Shown in pieces: positions 8,462 through 16,983 of a stretch of DNA of 64,000 nucleotides. The notes under the pieces are model-generated. The model did no database searches. It was not told the origin of the DNA and worked only from the letters and a program-made list of their open reading frames with translations. Source of the stretch: Bradyrhizobium sp. Rc3b (GTDB lineage: Bacteria > Pseudomonadota > Alphaproteobacteria > Rhizobiales > Xanthobacteraceae); assembly GCF_900114915.1 (NCBI RefSeq), contig NZ_FOUS01000020.1, forward strand, positions 1 through 64,000, in the 5' to 3' direction. Positions within the stretch are counted from its first letter, which is position 1. Each line of letters begins with the position of its first letter. The translations under genes and the position numbers were made by a program.

Positions 8462-8878
8462 TCACGACTTATTCTGTTTTGCCTCCACATATCGTGCGAA
8501 GCTGTCGAGGATCGCCTGCCAACCGCCTTGCTGCTGCTCGACCGAGTGCGTCGGTTCGCTGTCGAAGACGACGCGGACGACAACGGCTTTTGGGCCGGGC
8601 ACGAACTCGACTTCGGCCTTTCGATCGCCGAACGCGTATTCGATCCGCTTGTGTTCAACGATCTTCGTGTAGGTGCCGGCGAAGTCGAAACCCATGCTGC
8701 CGTCCTTGGCTTCCATGCGCGACGAGAAGGCGCCGCCGTCACGCAGGTCGACCGTAGCCCTGGTCGTATGCCAGTCGTCGGAGGCGGCGTTCCACTTCAC
8801 GATGTCGGAAGGTGTCGTATAGGCACGCCAGACCTGATCGACGGGGGCGGCTACGTTGGTCTCGACGGTAATTCTCAT
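8462..8878 (-). CDS. SRPBCC (AHSA1-like) protein
   Basis: A 138-residue START/Bet v1-like ligand-binding protein of the AHSA1 branch. It begins MRITVETNVAAPVDQVWRAY, followed by WNAASDDWHTTRATVDLRDG with GGAFSSRMEAKDG, and ends GGWQAILDSFARYVE. These follow the AHSA1 order. Of two ATGs six bases apart, the one at 8878 has GGAG at proper spacing. Usually such proteins accompany ArsR-type regulators, but none is adjacent. Role unknown. Confidence 0.85.
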   Translation of the reverse strand: MRITVETNVAAPVDQVWRAYTTPSDIVKWNAASDDWHTTRATVDLRDGGAFSSRMEAKDGSMGFDFAGTYTKIVEHKRIEYAFGDRKAEVEFVPGPKAVVVRVVFDSEPTHSVEQQQGGWQAILDSFARYVEAKQNKS

Positions 8879-9103
8879 GGGCATTGCTCCAGGTTCGTTT
8901 TGACGGCTTGAGGTGATGACATCACTTCACGTGCACGGGTCCATACACGGCCCTTCCGAGCAGTGTCCACCGGAGGACGATCGAGACTGGTCCCTGCCGA
9001 CATGGTCGCGCCGTTAATGCGTAAAAAAGAAAGGGGTGTCACCAGAACGCCTTTGGGCCATCCGCGACCGATGCCTGAAACGGTAATTGCTCTCGACGGT
9101 CGA

Positions 9104-9128
9104 GGAACGGCCTCCGGCGCAGCTTGTT
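9104..9128 (+). promoter_or_regulatory. possible EcfG-type promoter
   Basis: GGAAC at 9104-9108, 16 bases, then TGTT, 28 bases before the ATG at 9157. The -10 element departs from CGTT at one position. Confidence 0.4.
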
Positions 9129-9156
9129 GGTCCGCCAAGCACCAGGAGGCGTGACC

Positions 9157-9423
9157 ATGGAACGCATCAGCAAGGGCCAGATCCTCCTGCTCGCCGTTTT
9201 GGCCATGATCCTGATCTTGACCGGTGTCTGGGCCGTTTCGGTATGGAATGCCAGCAGCGGGGTCGAGATCGGCAGGCACGGCTGGATCGCGCTAGGCCTT
9301 GGCACATTTTTCTCCTTGCTGATCGGATGCGGACTGATGGCGCTGATGTTCTTCAGCAGCCGCAGCGGTCACGATGACAGCGCCGATCCCTTCCGGCACA
9401 AGCAAGACAAATCGGCCGAGTGA
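9157..9423 (+). CDS. hypothetical two-span membrane protein
   Basis: An 88-residue protein with helices in GQILLLAVLAMILILTGVWA and WIALGLGTFFSLLIGCGLMA, and a polar, charged tail (GHDDSADPFRHKQDKSAE). AGGAGG at 9144-9149 is a strong ribosome binding site for the ATG at 9157. It precedes the metal efflux operon by 150 bases on the same strand and could be co-transcribed, but no direct sign of metal binding is seen apart from a few tail His/Asp residues. Confidence 0.65.
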   Translation: MERISKGQILLLAVLAMILILTGVWAVSVWNASSGVEIGRHGWIALGLGTFFSLLIGCGLMALMFFSSRSGHDDSADPFRHKQDKSAE

Positions 9424-9574
9424 TGTTCGAGGCCGCTTCTGGCCGCACGCGGCGCTGGCGGCCTCGGATTGAGCCGAGAGATGATGGACCGAGACGCCGG
9501 CAAGCTCTCGCCGATGGACGATGCGCGCGCACCGTCGCCTTGAAATCGCGGCGCGGATGGCCTAGGTCTTTGCC

Positions 9575-10006
9575 GTGCAGCACGGTGTTGTCCAACGACT
9601 TCGTCAACTCGCCAGAACGGCCATGTTCGTGGCGATATGGGCCTTTGTGATTCAGGTGACCCTGATCTCGGTTTCGCAGGTGCAGGCGGCCGTTGGCGCG
9701 ATGCCTGCACCTTCGGTCACGTTAAGTGGTTCCCTGCATTTTCACGATCAGCTGGCGGGCCATGTGCATTCCCATGGCGGTGACGACGCCGAAGGCCACG
9801 TTCATGATGGGCCCGATCACGACGACGAGGGCGCTCCAGGCGTGGTTTGGGACATGTTTGGCACCTCCATCGCCTCACCGCAACTCATCGACCTGCTCGG
9901 TTCCTTTGAAGTGCTCGGCGCTGTCGAACTGCCGGTTGCGCGGGTCATTATCGGGGTAAGTCCCGAGGCACTCATCCGGCCACCAAGTACCTTCAGCATC
10001 GCGTGA
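9575..10006 (+). CDS. His-rich periplasmic protein of an RND metal efflux operon
   Basis: A 143-residue protein with a signal/anchor helix (ATAMFVAIWAFVIQVTLISV-like region ending at VQAAVG), then a histidine cluster: LHFHDQLAGHVHSHGGDD, EGHVHDGPDHDDE. The C-terminal third is uncharged. GTG at 9575 gives the longest form; the ATG at 9623 is a plausible alternative. It lies directly ahead of the adaptor and pump genes, so a periplasmic metal-binding or sensing role is inferred from the His cluster and context, not from a known family. Confidence 0.7.
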   Translation: MQHGVVQRLRQLARTAMFVAIWAFVIQVTLISVSQVQAAVGAMPAPSVTLSGSLHFHDQLAGHVHSHGGDDAEGHVHDGPDHDDEGAPGVVWDMFGTSIASPQLIDLLGSFEVLGAVELPVARVIIGVSPEALIRPPSTFSIA

Positions 10007-10009
10007 TCC

Positions 10010-10035
10010 CGGCGGCCTTCGGCCGCCGCCTTTTG
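10010..10035 (+). terminator. hairpin with T-rich tail between efflux operon genes
   Basis: CGGCGGCC-TTC-GGCCGCCG at 10010-10028 followed by CCTTTTGC. This could be a terminator after the His-rich gene or an attenuator that lowers adaptor/pump expression. Confidence 0.6.
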
Positions 10036-10055
10036 CATGTCTGAAGGATCTTTCC

Positions 10056-11762
10056 ATGTTCATGAATCAGCGCTGCCCGAAAGGGCGGCCAACAACTCTT
10101 TGGCTGTCCGGTCTTGGCTGGTTGGCAAGCCTGTTCTTTGGTCTATCAGGCGCCTTTGCCCATGAGGGGCACGATCACGGCGATGCTGACAAACCGGCGG
10201 CTGTCTCATCAGCCTATCCGAGGGTTGCCGCGCGCTCCGAGCTTTATGAGATCGTCGGCATCGTGAAAGACGGCAAGCTTTCCGTTTTCATTGACGATGC
10301 AGTTACGAACGAACCGGTTTCGGATGCTGGGTTGCAAGTCACGATCGGCGATTCCGCCCCAATCGAGGCTCCGAGCAACGGAGAGGGTGTCTACACGGCG
10401 ACGATCCCGAATGGCACACCGCCTGGATCGGTTGAAGTCATCTTCTCGGTTAGCGCCAGGAAGGGGAATGATCTGCTGGTCGACTCCTTCATACCGACGC
10501 GTGCCGGCGATGCCCGACTCCCGGAACAGAAGCATGAGCGTGGCTGGCTTTTCTCAAGCCGAACTGCCATCGCTGCCTCCGCGCTAGCTGCCTTGGGTCT
10601 CGGCCTTCTCTTCGCCTATCGGAGGCGACGTGGCCGCAGCATGGCCGCCTCCATTTCCGCTGCGATGGCAGGGGCGCTCGTCATTCTGGCTGCCATCATG
10701 TTCGGCGAGGGCCGGACGAACCCAACGCCACCGAATCCGCCGGATGCTCCCGCACTGAGCGATGCGCCGCGGCGCCTGCAAGACGGCACCGTCTTCGCGG
10801 CCAAGCCGACGCAGCGGTTACTCGATGTACGGACCGCCGCAGCCGAGCCGCAGACGATTCATCCCGCAGTTACGTTGATCGGCCGCGTCATGGCCGACCC
10901 CAACCGGAGCAGCATCGTGCAGAGCGTCTACGGGGGCCGCGTCGTACCGAGCAATGGAGGCATACCTCGCATTGGACAGACCGTTCGCAAGGGCGATCTG
11001 CTCATCCAGATCGAGCCGCATCTGCCGGTCGCAGACCGCACCACGATCCTCGAGAAGGTGGGTGAGATCGAACAGTTGACGGCGGTCACGGAAAACAAGC
11101 TGCGACGGCTGAGGCCGTTGGCCGAACGCGGCGCGGTACCGCAAGGGCAGGTCAACGACCTCGAAAGTGAATTGGAGGGTCTGCGGGCGCGCCGCGAAAC
11201 GGTCCGAAATTCCCGCACCGGCTTCGAGGAGCTGCGGGCATCAACCGACGGCATCATCACGTCCGCGAAAGTCGTGCCGGGCCAGGTCATTCAGCCGCAA
11301 GACATCCTGTTTCAGATCGCGGACCCAAGCAGCCTTTGGGTCGAGGCATTGGCCTATGACGATATCGGCTTGAAGCAGCCGGAAACCGCAACGGCGATGG
11401 CCCCAAATGGGCAGCAGATTGTGCTGACCTTCATCGGAACCAGCCGGGCTTTGCGCCAGCATGCATCCGTCGTTCAGTTTGCGATGCCAGAGCCGCCAAC
11501 GGGCCTCAATATCGGTCAGCCGCTCAATGTGATGGTCCAGACCGGCGCACCCGTAACGGGCCTGCTCTTTCCGCGCAATGCCGTCGTTCGGAGCGGTAAC
11601 GGCGAGAATATCGTCTGGCTGCACTCCGGACCCGAGCGCTTCGAGCCGAAGCCCGTTCGCGTGCTGCCGGTCGACGCGGCCCACGTGATTGTGGCGGTCG
11701 GTATCAACGAGGGCGAGCGCATCGTCGTTCGCGGCACCGACCTCATCAACCAGATCCGGTAG
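10056..11762 (+). CDS. RND efflux periplasmic adaptor (CusB/CzcB type), N-terminally extended
   Basis: A 568-residue membrane fusion protein. After the signal peptide comes HEGHDHGDADKP, a metal-ligand cluster, then an Ig-like domain (about 60-150) and two hydrophobic helices (AIAASALAALGLGLLFAY and AAMAGALVILAAIMFG). Next is the HlyD core with the lipoyl halves GGRVVPSNGGIPRIGQTVRK and STDGIITSAKVVPGQVIQPQ, and a coiled-coil hairpin between them (TTILEKVGEIEQLTAVTENK onward). AAGGA seven bases before the ATG sets the start. The extension before the core is longer than in typical CusB. It links the pump at 11770 to an outer-membrane channel that is not encoded here. Confidence 0.9.
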   Translation: MFMNQRCPKGRPTTLWLSGLGWLASLFFGLSGAFAHEGHDHGDADKPAAVSSAYPRVAARSELYEIVGIVKDGKLSVFIDDAVTNEPVSDAGLQVTIGDSAPIEAPSNGEGVYTATIPNGTPPGSVEVIFSVSARKGNDLLVDSFIPTRAGDARLPEQKHERGWLFSSRTAIAASALAALGLGLLFAYRRRRGRSMAASISAAMAGALVILAAIMFGEGRTNPTPPNPPDAPALSDAPRRLQDGTVFAAKPTQRLLDVRTAAAEPQTIHPAVTLIGRVMADPNRSSIVQSVYGGRVVPSNGGIPRIGQTVRKGDLLIQIEPHLPVADRTTILEKVGEIEQLTAVTENKLRRLRPLAERGAVPQGQVNDLESELEGLRARRETVRNSRTGFEELRASTDGIITSAKVVPGQVIQPQDILFQIADPSSLWVEALAYDDIGLKQPETATAMAPNGQQIVLTFIGTSRALRQHASVVQFAMPEPPTGLNIGQPLNVMVQTGAPVTGLLFPRNAVVRSGNGENIVWLHSGPERFEPKPVRVLPVDAAHVIVAVGINEGERIVVRGTDLINQIR

Positions 11763-11769
11763 ACCGCTC

Positions 11770-14700
11770 ATGTTCAAGCTCATCGTGCAAGCAAGTCTGC
11801 GCAATCGCCTTTTCGTGCTGGCAGTAGCCGCCGTGCTGGTCGGCTACGGCCTGTTTGTCCTGCCTAGCATTTCTGTTGACGTCCTGCCGGATATCAACCG
11901 CCCGACCGTCAACATCCTGACCGAGGCAGAGGGACTGGCGCCCCAGGAGGTCGAACAGCTGGTGACGTTCCCGATCGAGACGTCGATGAACGGCATGCCC
12001 GGCGTGATCCGGGTGCGCTCGGTCTCGGGTGTTGGTCTGTCGGTTGTTTACGTCGAATTCGACTGGGGTATCGACGTTTACCGCGCCCGGCAATTCGTCT
12101 CGGAGCGGCTGGCGCTGATCCGCGAACAATTGCCCTCTTCGGTCAATCCCCAGATGGGGCCGGTGACGTCGATCATGGGCGAGATCATGCTCATCGCGCT
12201 GACGAGCGATGGCACAGCTTCGCCCATGGAAGTGCGCGAGATCGCCGACTTCGTCGTCAGGCCGCAGCTCCTTGCCATTCCCGGTGTCGCCCAGGTGATA
12301 CCCATCGGCGGCGAGGTCCGGCAATACCGGGTGACGCCGAACGTTGCGACGATGCAGGCGCTCGGCGTCACTCACGACCAGATCGAGCAGGCGGTCGCAA
12401 AGTTCGGCACCAACAGCGGCGGCGGCTTTGTTGACCAGCATGGCCGCGAATATTTGATCCGCAATGTCGGACTCACCAGGAAAATCGAGGACCTCGGCAA
12501 CACCGTCGTTGCCACCCGCGACCGGCAACCGATCCTGCTGAAGCAGGTCTCCGCCGTTGATTTCGCCGCGCGCACCAAGCGGGGCGACGCCGGCTACAAT
12601 GGCAAGCCCGCCGTCATCGTCAGCGTCATGAAGCAGCCAGCCGCGGATACCGTGGCATTGACGCGCAACATTGAAGCCGTGCTCAGGGACCTGCAACGCA
12701 CCATGCGCAGTGGGATTAACGTCACCAACGTGCAATTCCGCCAGGCCACCTTCATCGAGACATCGATAAGCAACGTTGAGCGCGTTCTGGTCGAGGCCGC
12801 CATCGTGGTCGCCATGGTCCTGTTCGTCTTCCTGATGAACGGACGCGCCGCGTTGGTTTCGCTGACGGCCATTCCAATATCGATCCTCGTGACGGTCCTG
12901 GTGTTCCGCGCCTTGGGCCTCACGATCAACACGATGACGCTGGGTGGACTTGCCATCGCCATCGGCGAACTGGTCGACGATGCCGTGGTGGATGTTGAAA
13001 ACATCCTGCGGCGCTTGCGGGAGAACGCCGCGTCGAGCACGCCGCGTCATGTTCTGGACGTGATCTCCGGGGCGAGCCAGGAGGTTCGTTCCAGCATCGT
13101 CTATGCAACGATGATCATCGTTCTCGTCTTTGTGCCGCTATTCGCCCTGCCGGGCATCGAAGGACGGCTGTTCACGCCGCTTGGTGTGGCCTATGTGGTC
13201 TCGATCCTCGCTTCGCTGCTGACGTCGATCACGGTGACGCCGGTTCTGTCCTACTATCTGCTTTCGGGGCGGACCGATTCAGGCGACGGCGAAAGCCTTG
13301 TTGTCACCAGGCTGAAGCAGGCCAATCGGCTGGTGCTCGGATGGGCTTTCGAGCGGCCGGGTCTCGTGCTGAGCTCAGTCGCGGCGGCGGTCGTCGTGGC
13401 AGGCTACGCCGCGAGCCAGATGCCCCGCAGTTTTCTTCCCCCCTTCAATGAAGGGACGCTGGTGCTGTCGCTGCAATACAATCCGGGAATCTCGCTCGCG
13501 GAGTCGAACCGTCTTGGACTCCTGGCGGAGCAGTTGCTCGCAAAGGTGCCCGAGGTGAAATCGGTCGGGCGCCGCACCGGCCGCGCGGAGCTCGATGAGC
13601 ACGCCGAAGGCGTGCACTACAGCGAGATCGATGTCGATCTCGTTTCGTCCGGCCGGCAGAAGGTGGACATTTATGCGAGCATCCGAGAGGCCCTGTCCGC
13701 GCTGCCGGCGGCGGTCACCATCGGACAGCCGATCAGCCACCGCCTGGATCATCTCCAGTCGGGTATTCGTGCCCAGATCGTGCTCAAGATCTTTGGACAG
13801 GACATCGAGATGTTGCGCCGCCTGTCCGAAACCGTGCGGCAACGTCTATCGACGATCCCCGGTCTGGTCGATCTCCAGGTCGAAAAGCAGGTGCTCATTC
13901 CGCAGGTGCGGGTTCAGGTCGACCATGCTCGCGCCGCACTTCATGGCCTAACGCCGGCCGCGATCACCCAGGCACTCGACACGCTTTCCAATGGCCGGAA
14001 GGTCTCCCAGATCGTCGATGGTAACCGCCGCTTCGACGTCGTCATGCGCCTGTCGGAGCAAGACCGTTCGACAACGGGGCTGCAAAACCTGCTCATTCCG
14101 ACGGGCCTGGAATTCGTTCCGCTGAGCGCTTTGGCTGAAGTCGTCGAGACAGATGGACCGAACCAGATTCAGCGGGAGGGGACCCAGCGCAGGATCGTCG
14201 TCTATGGCAACGGGGACGGGCGCCGCGACATCGCCGAAATCGCTGCCGACATCCAGAAGGCGGTTCGGGAACTCGATTTTCCGCAAGGCTACACCACCAA
14301 CCTCGAAGGTGCCTTTCAAGCCCAGCAGCAGGCCTCGTGGCGCATCGGCATTCTGTCGCTGGCATCCCTGACCCTGATCTTCATCGTCCTCTACAGTCGT
14401 TACCGATCAACCGCGCTGTCGCTGATCATCATGGGCGGCATACCGCTCGCCCTGATCGGCAGCGTTGCGGCGCTGAAGATCTTCGGCCAACCCTTGTCGG
14501 TTGCGTCGATGATCGGCTTCATCACGCTTGCCGGCATTTCGGCGCGTAATGGGATCCTGAAGATCTCGCACTACATCAATCTCGCCATTCATGAGGGGGA
14601 GCGTTTCGGGACCGGGCTTGTCGTTCGTGGCAGCATGGAGCGCCTCAGCCCCGTTCTGATGACGGCGCTCTGCGCAGGACTTGCCCTGACGCCGCTTTTG

Positions 14701-15285
14701 ATCGGCGCGGATCAACCGGGCAGGGAAATCCTGCACCCCGTGGCCGTGACGATCTTCGGCGGCCTGCTCAGCGCCACGATCCTCGACACCATCGTGACCC
14801 CAATTTTGTTTCTGATGTTCGGCCAGCCGCCGTTGGACCGCCTGGCGGCCGGACATGCCGCAACCTTCACCCCCGCGGAAGCCGAACTCCGCACAAGCCC
14901 CGAGGAGCTACCGATGAGAAAATATGCGTTCCTTGCCCTGATCGCTGTGATCGCCGCTGCCCCGAGTTCTGCCACGGCGCAGGCTAAAGGCAGCAACGGC
15001 GGTCCCGTCGTCAAGTCGCAAGGACATCCGATCGAGTTTGTCCGCAAGGGCACGGAAATTGTCTTTTATGTGGGCGACGACGATGGTTCTCCGTTGTCGA
15101 CCAAGGACATGCGGGGGCGCGCAACGATTCAGGACGGCGGCAAGACCGTCGCCGTTCCGCTCGCGCCGGCCAATCCCAACCTGATGGCGGGAAAGCTGCA
15201 GGCCGAGCTGTCGCCAAAGGCCATTGTGGTGTTTTCCGCGAGTTTGCACGGTCATTCGCTGACGGCGAGATACACCGTGGAATAG
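11770..15285 (+). CDS. heavy-metal RND efflux pump, in-frame fused to a secreted periplasmic protein
   Basis: Residues 1-1048 form a full CusA/CzcA-type RND permease. TM1 is near FVLAVAAVLVGYGLFVLPSI, and the TM4 signature AIGELVDDAVVDVEN (about 397-411) has the proton-relay Asp pair. The usual ending PILFLMFGQPPLD is present. The TM4 motif is neither the classical CzcA nor CusA version, so the metal is uncertain. No stop follows: the frame continues through a short linker into a 123-residue segment that begins MRKYAFLALIAVIAAAPSSA, a typical Sec signal. The ATG at 11770 was chosen over an upstream frame extension that overlaps the adaptor gene. Confidence 0.9.
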   Translation: MFKLIVQASLRNRLFVLAVAAVLVGYGLFVLPSISVDVLPDINRPTVNILTEAEGLAPQEVEQLVTFPIETSMNGMPGVIRVRSVSGVGLSVVYVEFDWGIDVYRARQFVSERLALIREQLPSSVNPQMGPVTSIMGEIMLIALTSDGTASPMEVREIADFVVRPQLLAIPGVAQVIPIGGEVRQYRVTPNVATMQALGVTHDQIEQAVAKFGTNSGGGFVDQHGREYLIRNVGLTRKIEDLGNTVVATRDRQPILLKQVSAVDFAARTKRGDAGYNGKPAVIVSVMKQPAADTVALTRNIEAVLRDLQRTMRSGINVTNVQFRQATFIETSISNVERVLVEAAIVVAMVLFVFLMNGRAALVSLTAIPISILVTVLVFRALGLTINTMTLGGLAIAIGELVDDAVVDVENILRRLRENAASSTPRHVLDVISGASQEVRSSIVYATMIIVLVFVPLFALPGIEGRLFTPLGVAYVVSILASLLTSITVTPVLSYYLLSGRTDSGDGESLVVTRLKQANRLVLGWAFERPGLVLSSVAAAVVVAGYAASQMPRSFLPPFNEGTLVLSLQYNPGISLAESNRLGLLAEQLLAKVPEVKSVGRRTGRAELDEHAEGVHYSEIDVDLVSSGRQKVDIYASIREALSALPAAVTIGQPISHRLDHLQSGIRAQIVLKIFGQDIEMLRRLSETVRQRLSTIPGLVDLQVEKQVLIPQVRVQVDHARAALHGLTPAAITQALDTLSNGRKVSQIVDGNRRFDVVMRLSEQDRSTTGLQNLLIPTGLEFVPLSALAEVVETDGPNQIQREGTQRRIVVYGNGDGRRDIAEIAADIQKAVRELDFPQGYTTNLEGAFQAQQQASWRIGILSLASLTLIFIVLYSRYRSTALSLIIMGGIPLALIGSVAALKIFGQPLSVASMIGFITLAGISARNGILKISHYINLAIHEGERFGTGLVVRGSMERLSPVLMTALCAGLALTPLLIGADQPGREILHPVAVTIFGGLLSATILDTIVTPILFLMFGQPPLDRLAAGHAATFTPAEAELRTSPEELPMRKYAFLALIAVIAAAPSSATAQAKGSNGGPVVKSQGHPIEFVRKGTEIVFYVGDDDGSPLSTKDMRGRATIQDGGKTVAVPLAPANPNLMAGKLQAELSPKAIVVFSASLHGHSLTARYTVE
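14914..15285 (+). CDS. putative secreted periplasmic protein, 3' part of the pump frame
   Basis: The same frame as the pump, but an internal ATG at 14914 has GAGGAG six bases upstream and is followed by a complete Sec signal peptide (MRKYAFLALIAVIAAAPSSATAQA region). The mature part (about 100 residues) contains GHPIEFVRKGTEIVFYVGDD and ends in a beta-rich domain, HSLTARYTVE. In related operons I would expect this to be a separate gene. It may be made independently from this site, as a tail of the pump, or both. Function unknown; context suggests periplasmic metal handling. Confidence 0.6.
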   Translation: MRKYAFLALIAVIAAAPSSATAQAKGSNGGPVVKSQGHPIEFVRKGTEIVFYVGDDDGSPLSTKDMRGRATIQDGGKTVAVPLAPANPNLMAGKLQAELSPKAIVVFSASLHGHSLTARYTVE

Positions 15286-15384
15286 TTGGCGCGCAATAGG
15301 TGGCCATGATGCAGGCCGATGGCCTGCAAGCGCCTGGATTTCTGGTGAATCGATGGAGACGCGGCGGTCTTGCCAGCCCGGCAG

Positions 15385-15555
15385 TCAGCGAAGCCCGCCG
15401 TTCGTCCGCAGGGATCGTACGAAATCGATCACTGCCAGAATCATGACGCTGACAACAATGATGATGAGCGGGATGGCCTTGATCCAAACCACCAGGATTC
15501 CAAGAAATGTCACCACGAGCGCGAGGCCGATGAGTCCGGTGATCGCATTGGTCAT
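15385..15555 (-). CDS. 56-residue membrane protein, last gene of the TRAP-amidase operon
   Basis: Reads MTNAITGLIGLALVVTFLGI, then LVVWIKAIPLIIIVVSVMIL and a basic tail VRSLRTNGGLR: two transmembrane helices. AAGGAACGTGCG precedes the ATG, and the ATG overlaps the amidase stop (ATGA), so translation is probably coupled. No named family. Its place suggests a role with the TRAP transporter or amidase. Confidence 0.75.
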   Translation of the reverse strand: MTNAITGLIGLALVVTFLGILVVWIKAIPLIIIVVSVMILAVIDFVRSLRTNGGLR

Positions 15556-16952
15556 CGCACGTTCCTTTTCTCCGCACCGGGAGCCGATTTCGCCCCGGCG
15601 CTCGCGACTTTGCGCCGAGTGCCACGACCGGTGCGTCCGATGGTCCTGACAAGCCAGTGCGCCGTGCGCAGGAGGCGGGCATCGTTGTCGCGGCGGCCGA
15701 CGAGCTGAACGCCGAGCGGAAGGCCGGTTTCGGAGCTCATCAACGGCAGGCTGATGGCGGGCACGCCGAGATAGGTCCAAAGCGTGCAGAAAATCGGGTT
15801 GCCCGTCGTCTCAATTCCGGGCGCCGGGCCCGGCGCTGCGGGCGTCAGGATCGCGTCATATTCGTCAAAGATATGGTCCAGCGCCTGATTGAGCGGCGCA
15901 ATCCCGGACAGTGCGTTGCGATAATCCAGCGCGAGATGCGTGCGGCCGCGCTCGATCGCCTGACGCAGCGGTGTGCTCAGCCTGTCGGCGCCCCGCTGGT
16001 AGTCGCGCCGCAGATTGTGCGCCATATCGACTTCCATGATGATGCGGTGCATATCGACGGCCATGTCGAAGCTGGGCCCAAGCTCGACTTCGCTCGACGC
16101 GTCACCCAAAACCTCGACGAGCTCGGCAAAGGCATCATGCGTCACCGGCTCGGCCTGATCCCAGACCGGAGAGCGTACGAAGGCAAATCGCGGCGGTAAC
16201 GGCGGCTCGCTCGCCGCGACCGTGGAGAATGGCGGACACGCAACAGACCGGGTGTCCGGATCCTCCTGGTCGAAGCCGGCGAGGGCCTCGGCGAGCAGGG
16301 CCACGTCCTCGACGCTGCGCCCAAACACGCCGACATGATCGAGCGTGCGCGACAATTCAAGCGCGCCGGTGCGCGGAATGATGCCGTGCGTGGGCTTGAA
16401 ACCGACCACGCCGCAGAAGGCGGCGGGACGGATTACCGAGCCGTTGGTCTGCGAGCCGATGGCACCTGGCACCATCAGCGCCGCAACGGCCGCGGCGGAG
16501 CCCGAGGACGATCCGCCGGGCGTGTGAGCCGTGTCGTGCGGATTTCGAGTCTTGCCGGGATTGTAGTACGCGTACTCGGTGGTCACCGTCTTGCCGAGGA
16601 TCACAGCGCCAGCCGCCCGCAGACGCGCCACGGCCGCCGCATCGCGGCGCGGCGTGCGTCCGGCCCACAAATCTGAGCCGAATTCCGTCGGCATGTCGCC
16701 GGTGTCGAAGATATCCTTGATGCCGACGGGCACGCCATGCAGCGGGCCTAAAGCCTTGCCGTGCTTGCGATGATCGTCGGCGGCCTCTGCCTGCCGCATC
16801 GCGTGGTCGGGATCGAGGAATGCCCACGCATGGATATCGCGATCGACCTCATCGATGCGCCTGAGGCAGTCGCCGACAAGCTCGGTCGAACTGAGGCGGC
16901 CATCGCGGATGCCGGTCGCAGCTTCCGTGAGACCGAGCGCGTTGAGACTCAT
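15552..16952 (-). CDS. amidase signature family hydrolase
   Basis: A 466-residue amidase. The Ser-cisSer-Lys triad is visible: Lys79 in VPVGIKDIFDTG, the Gly/Ser loop TPGGSSSGSAAAV at about 145-156, and the nucleophile Ser172 in GSQTNGSVIRPAAF. The nucleophile motif reads QTNGS where many amidases have DTGGS, a variant found in a subset of the family. It cleaves an amide bond of an unknown substrate. It starts 31 bases after the TRAP large permease stop, so the imported compound is likely its substrate, directly or after modification. Confidence 0.9.
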   Translation of the reverse strand: MSLNALGLTEAATGIRDGRLSSTELVGDCLRRIDEVDRDIHAWAFLDPDHAMRQAEAADDHRKHGKALGPLHGVPVGIKDIFDTGDMPTEFGSDLWAGRTPRRDAAAVARLRAAGAVILGKTVTTEYAYYNPGKTRNPHDTAHTPGGSSSGSAAAVAALMVPGAIGSQTNGSVIRPAAFCGVVGFKPTHGIIPRTGALELSRTLDHVGVFGRSVEDVALLAEALAGFDQEDPDTRSVACPPFSTVAASEPPLPPRFAFVRSPVWDQAEPVTHDAFAELVEVLGDASSEVELGPSFDMAVDMHRIIMEVDMAHNLRRDYQRGADRLSTPLRQAIERGRTHLALDYRNALSGIAPLNQALDHIFDEYDAILTPAAPGPAPGIETTGNPIFCTLWTYLGVPAISLPLMSSETGLPLGVQLVGRRDNDARLLRTAHWLVRTIGRTGRGTRRKVASAGAKSAPGAEKRNVR

Positions 16953-16983
16953 GCGTCGACTTTCTGCGGTTTACCGGGTCCGC

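Noticed and set aside
11746..13050. 434-codon minus-strand frame inside the RND pump gene
   Set aside because: Antisense to a well-conserved transporter; composition is Asp/His/Arg-rich as usual for such shadows.
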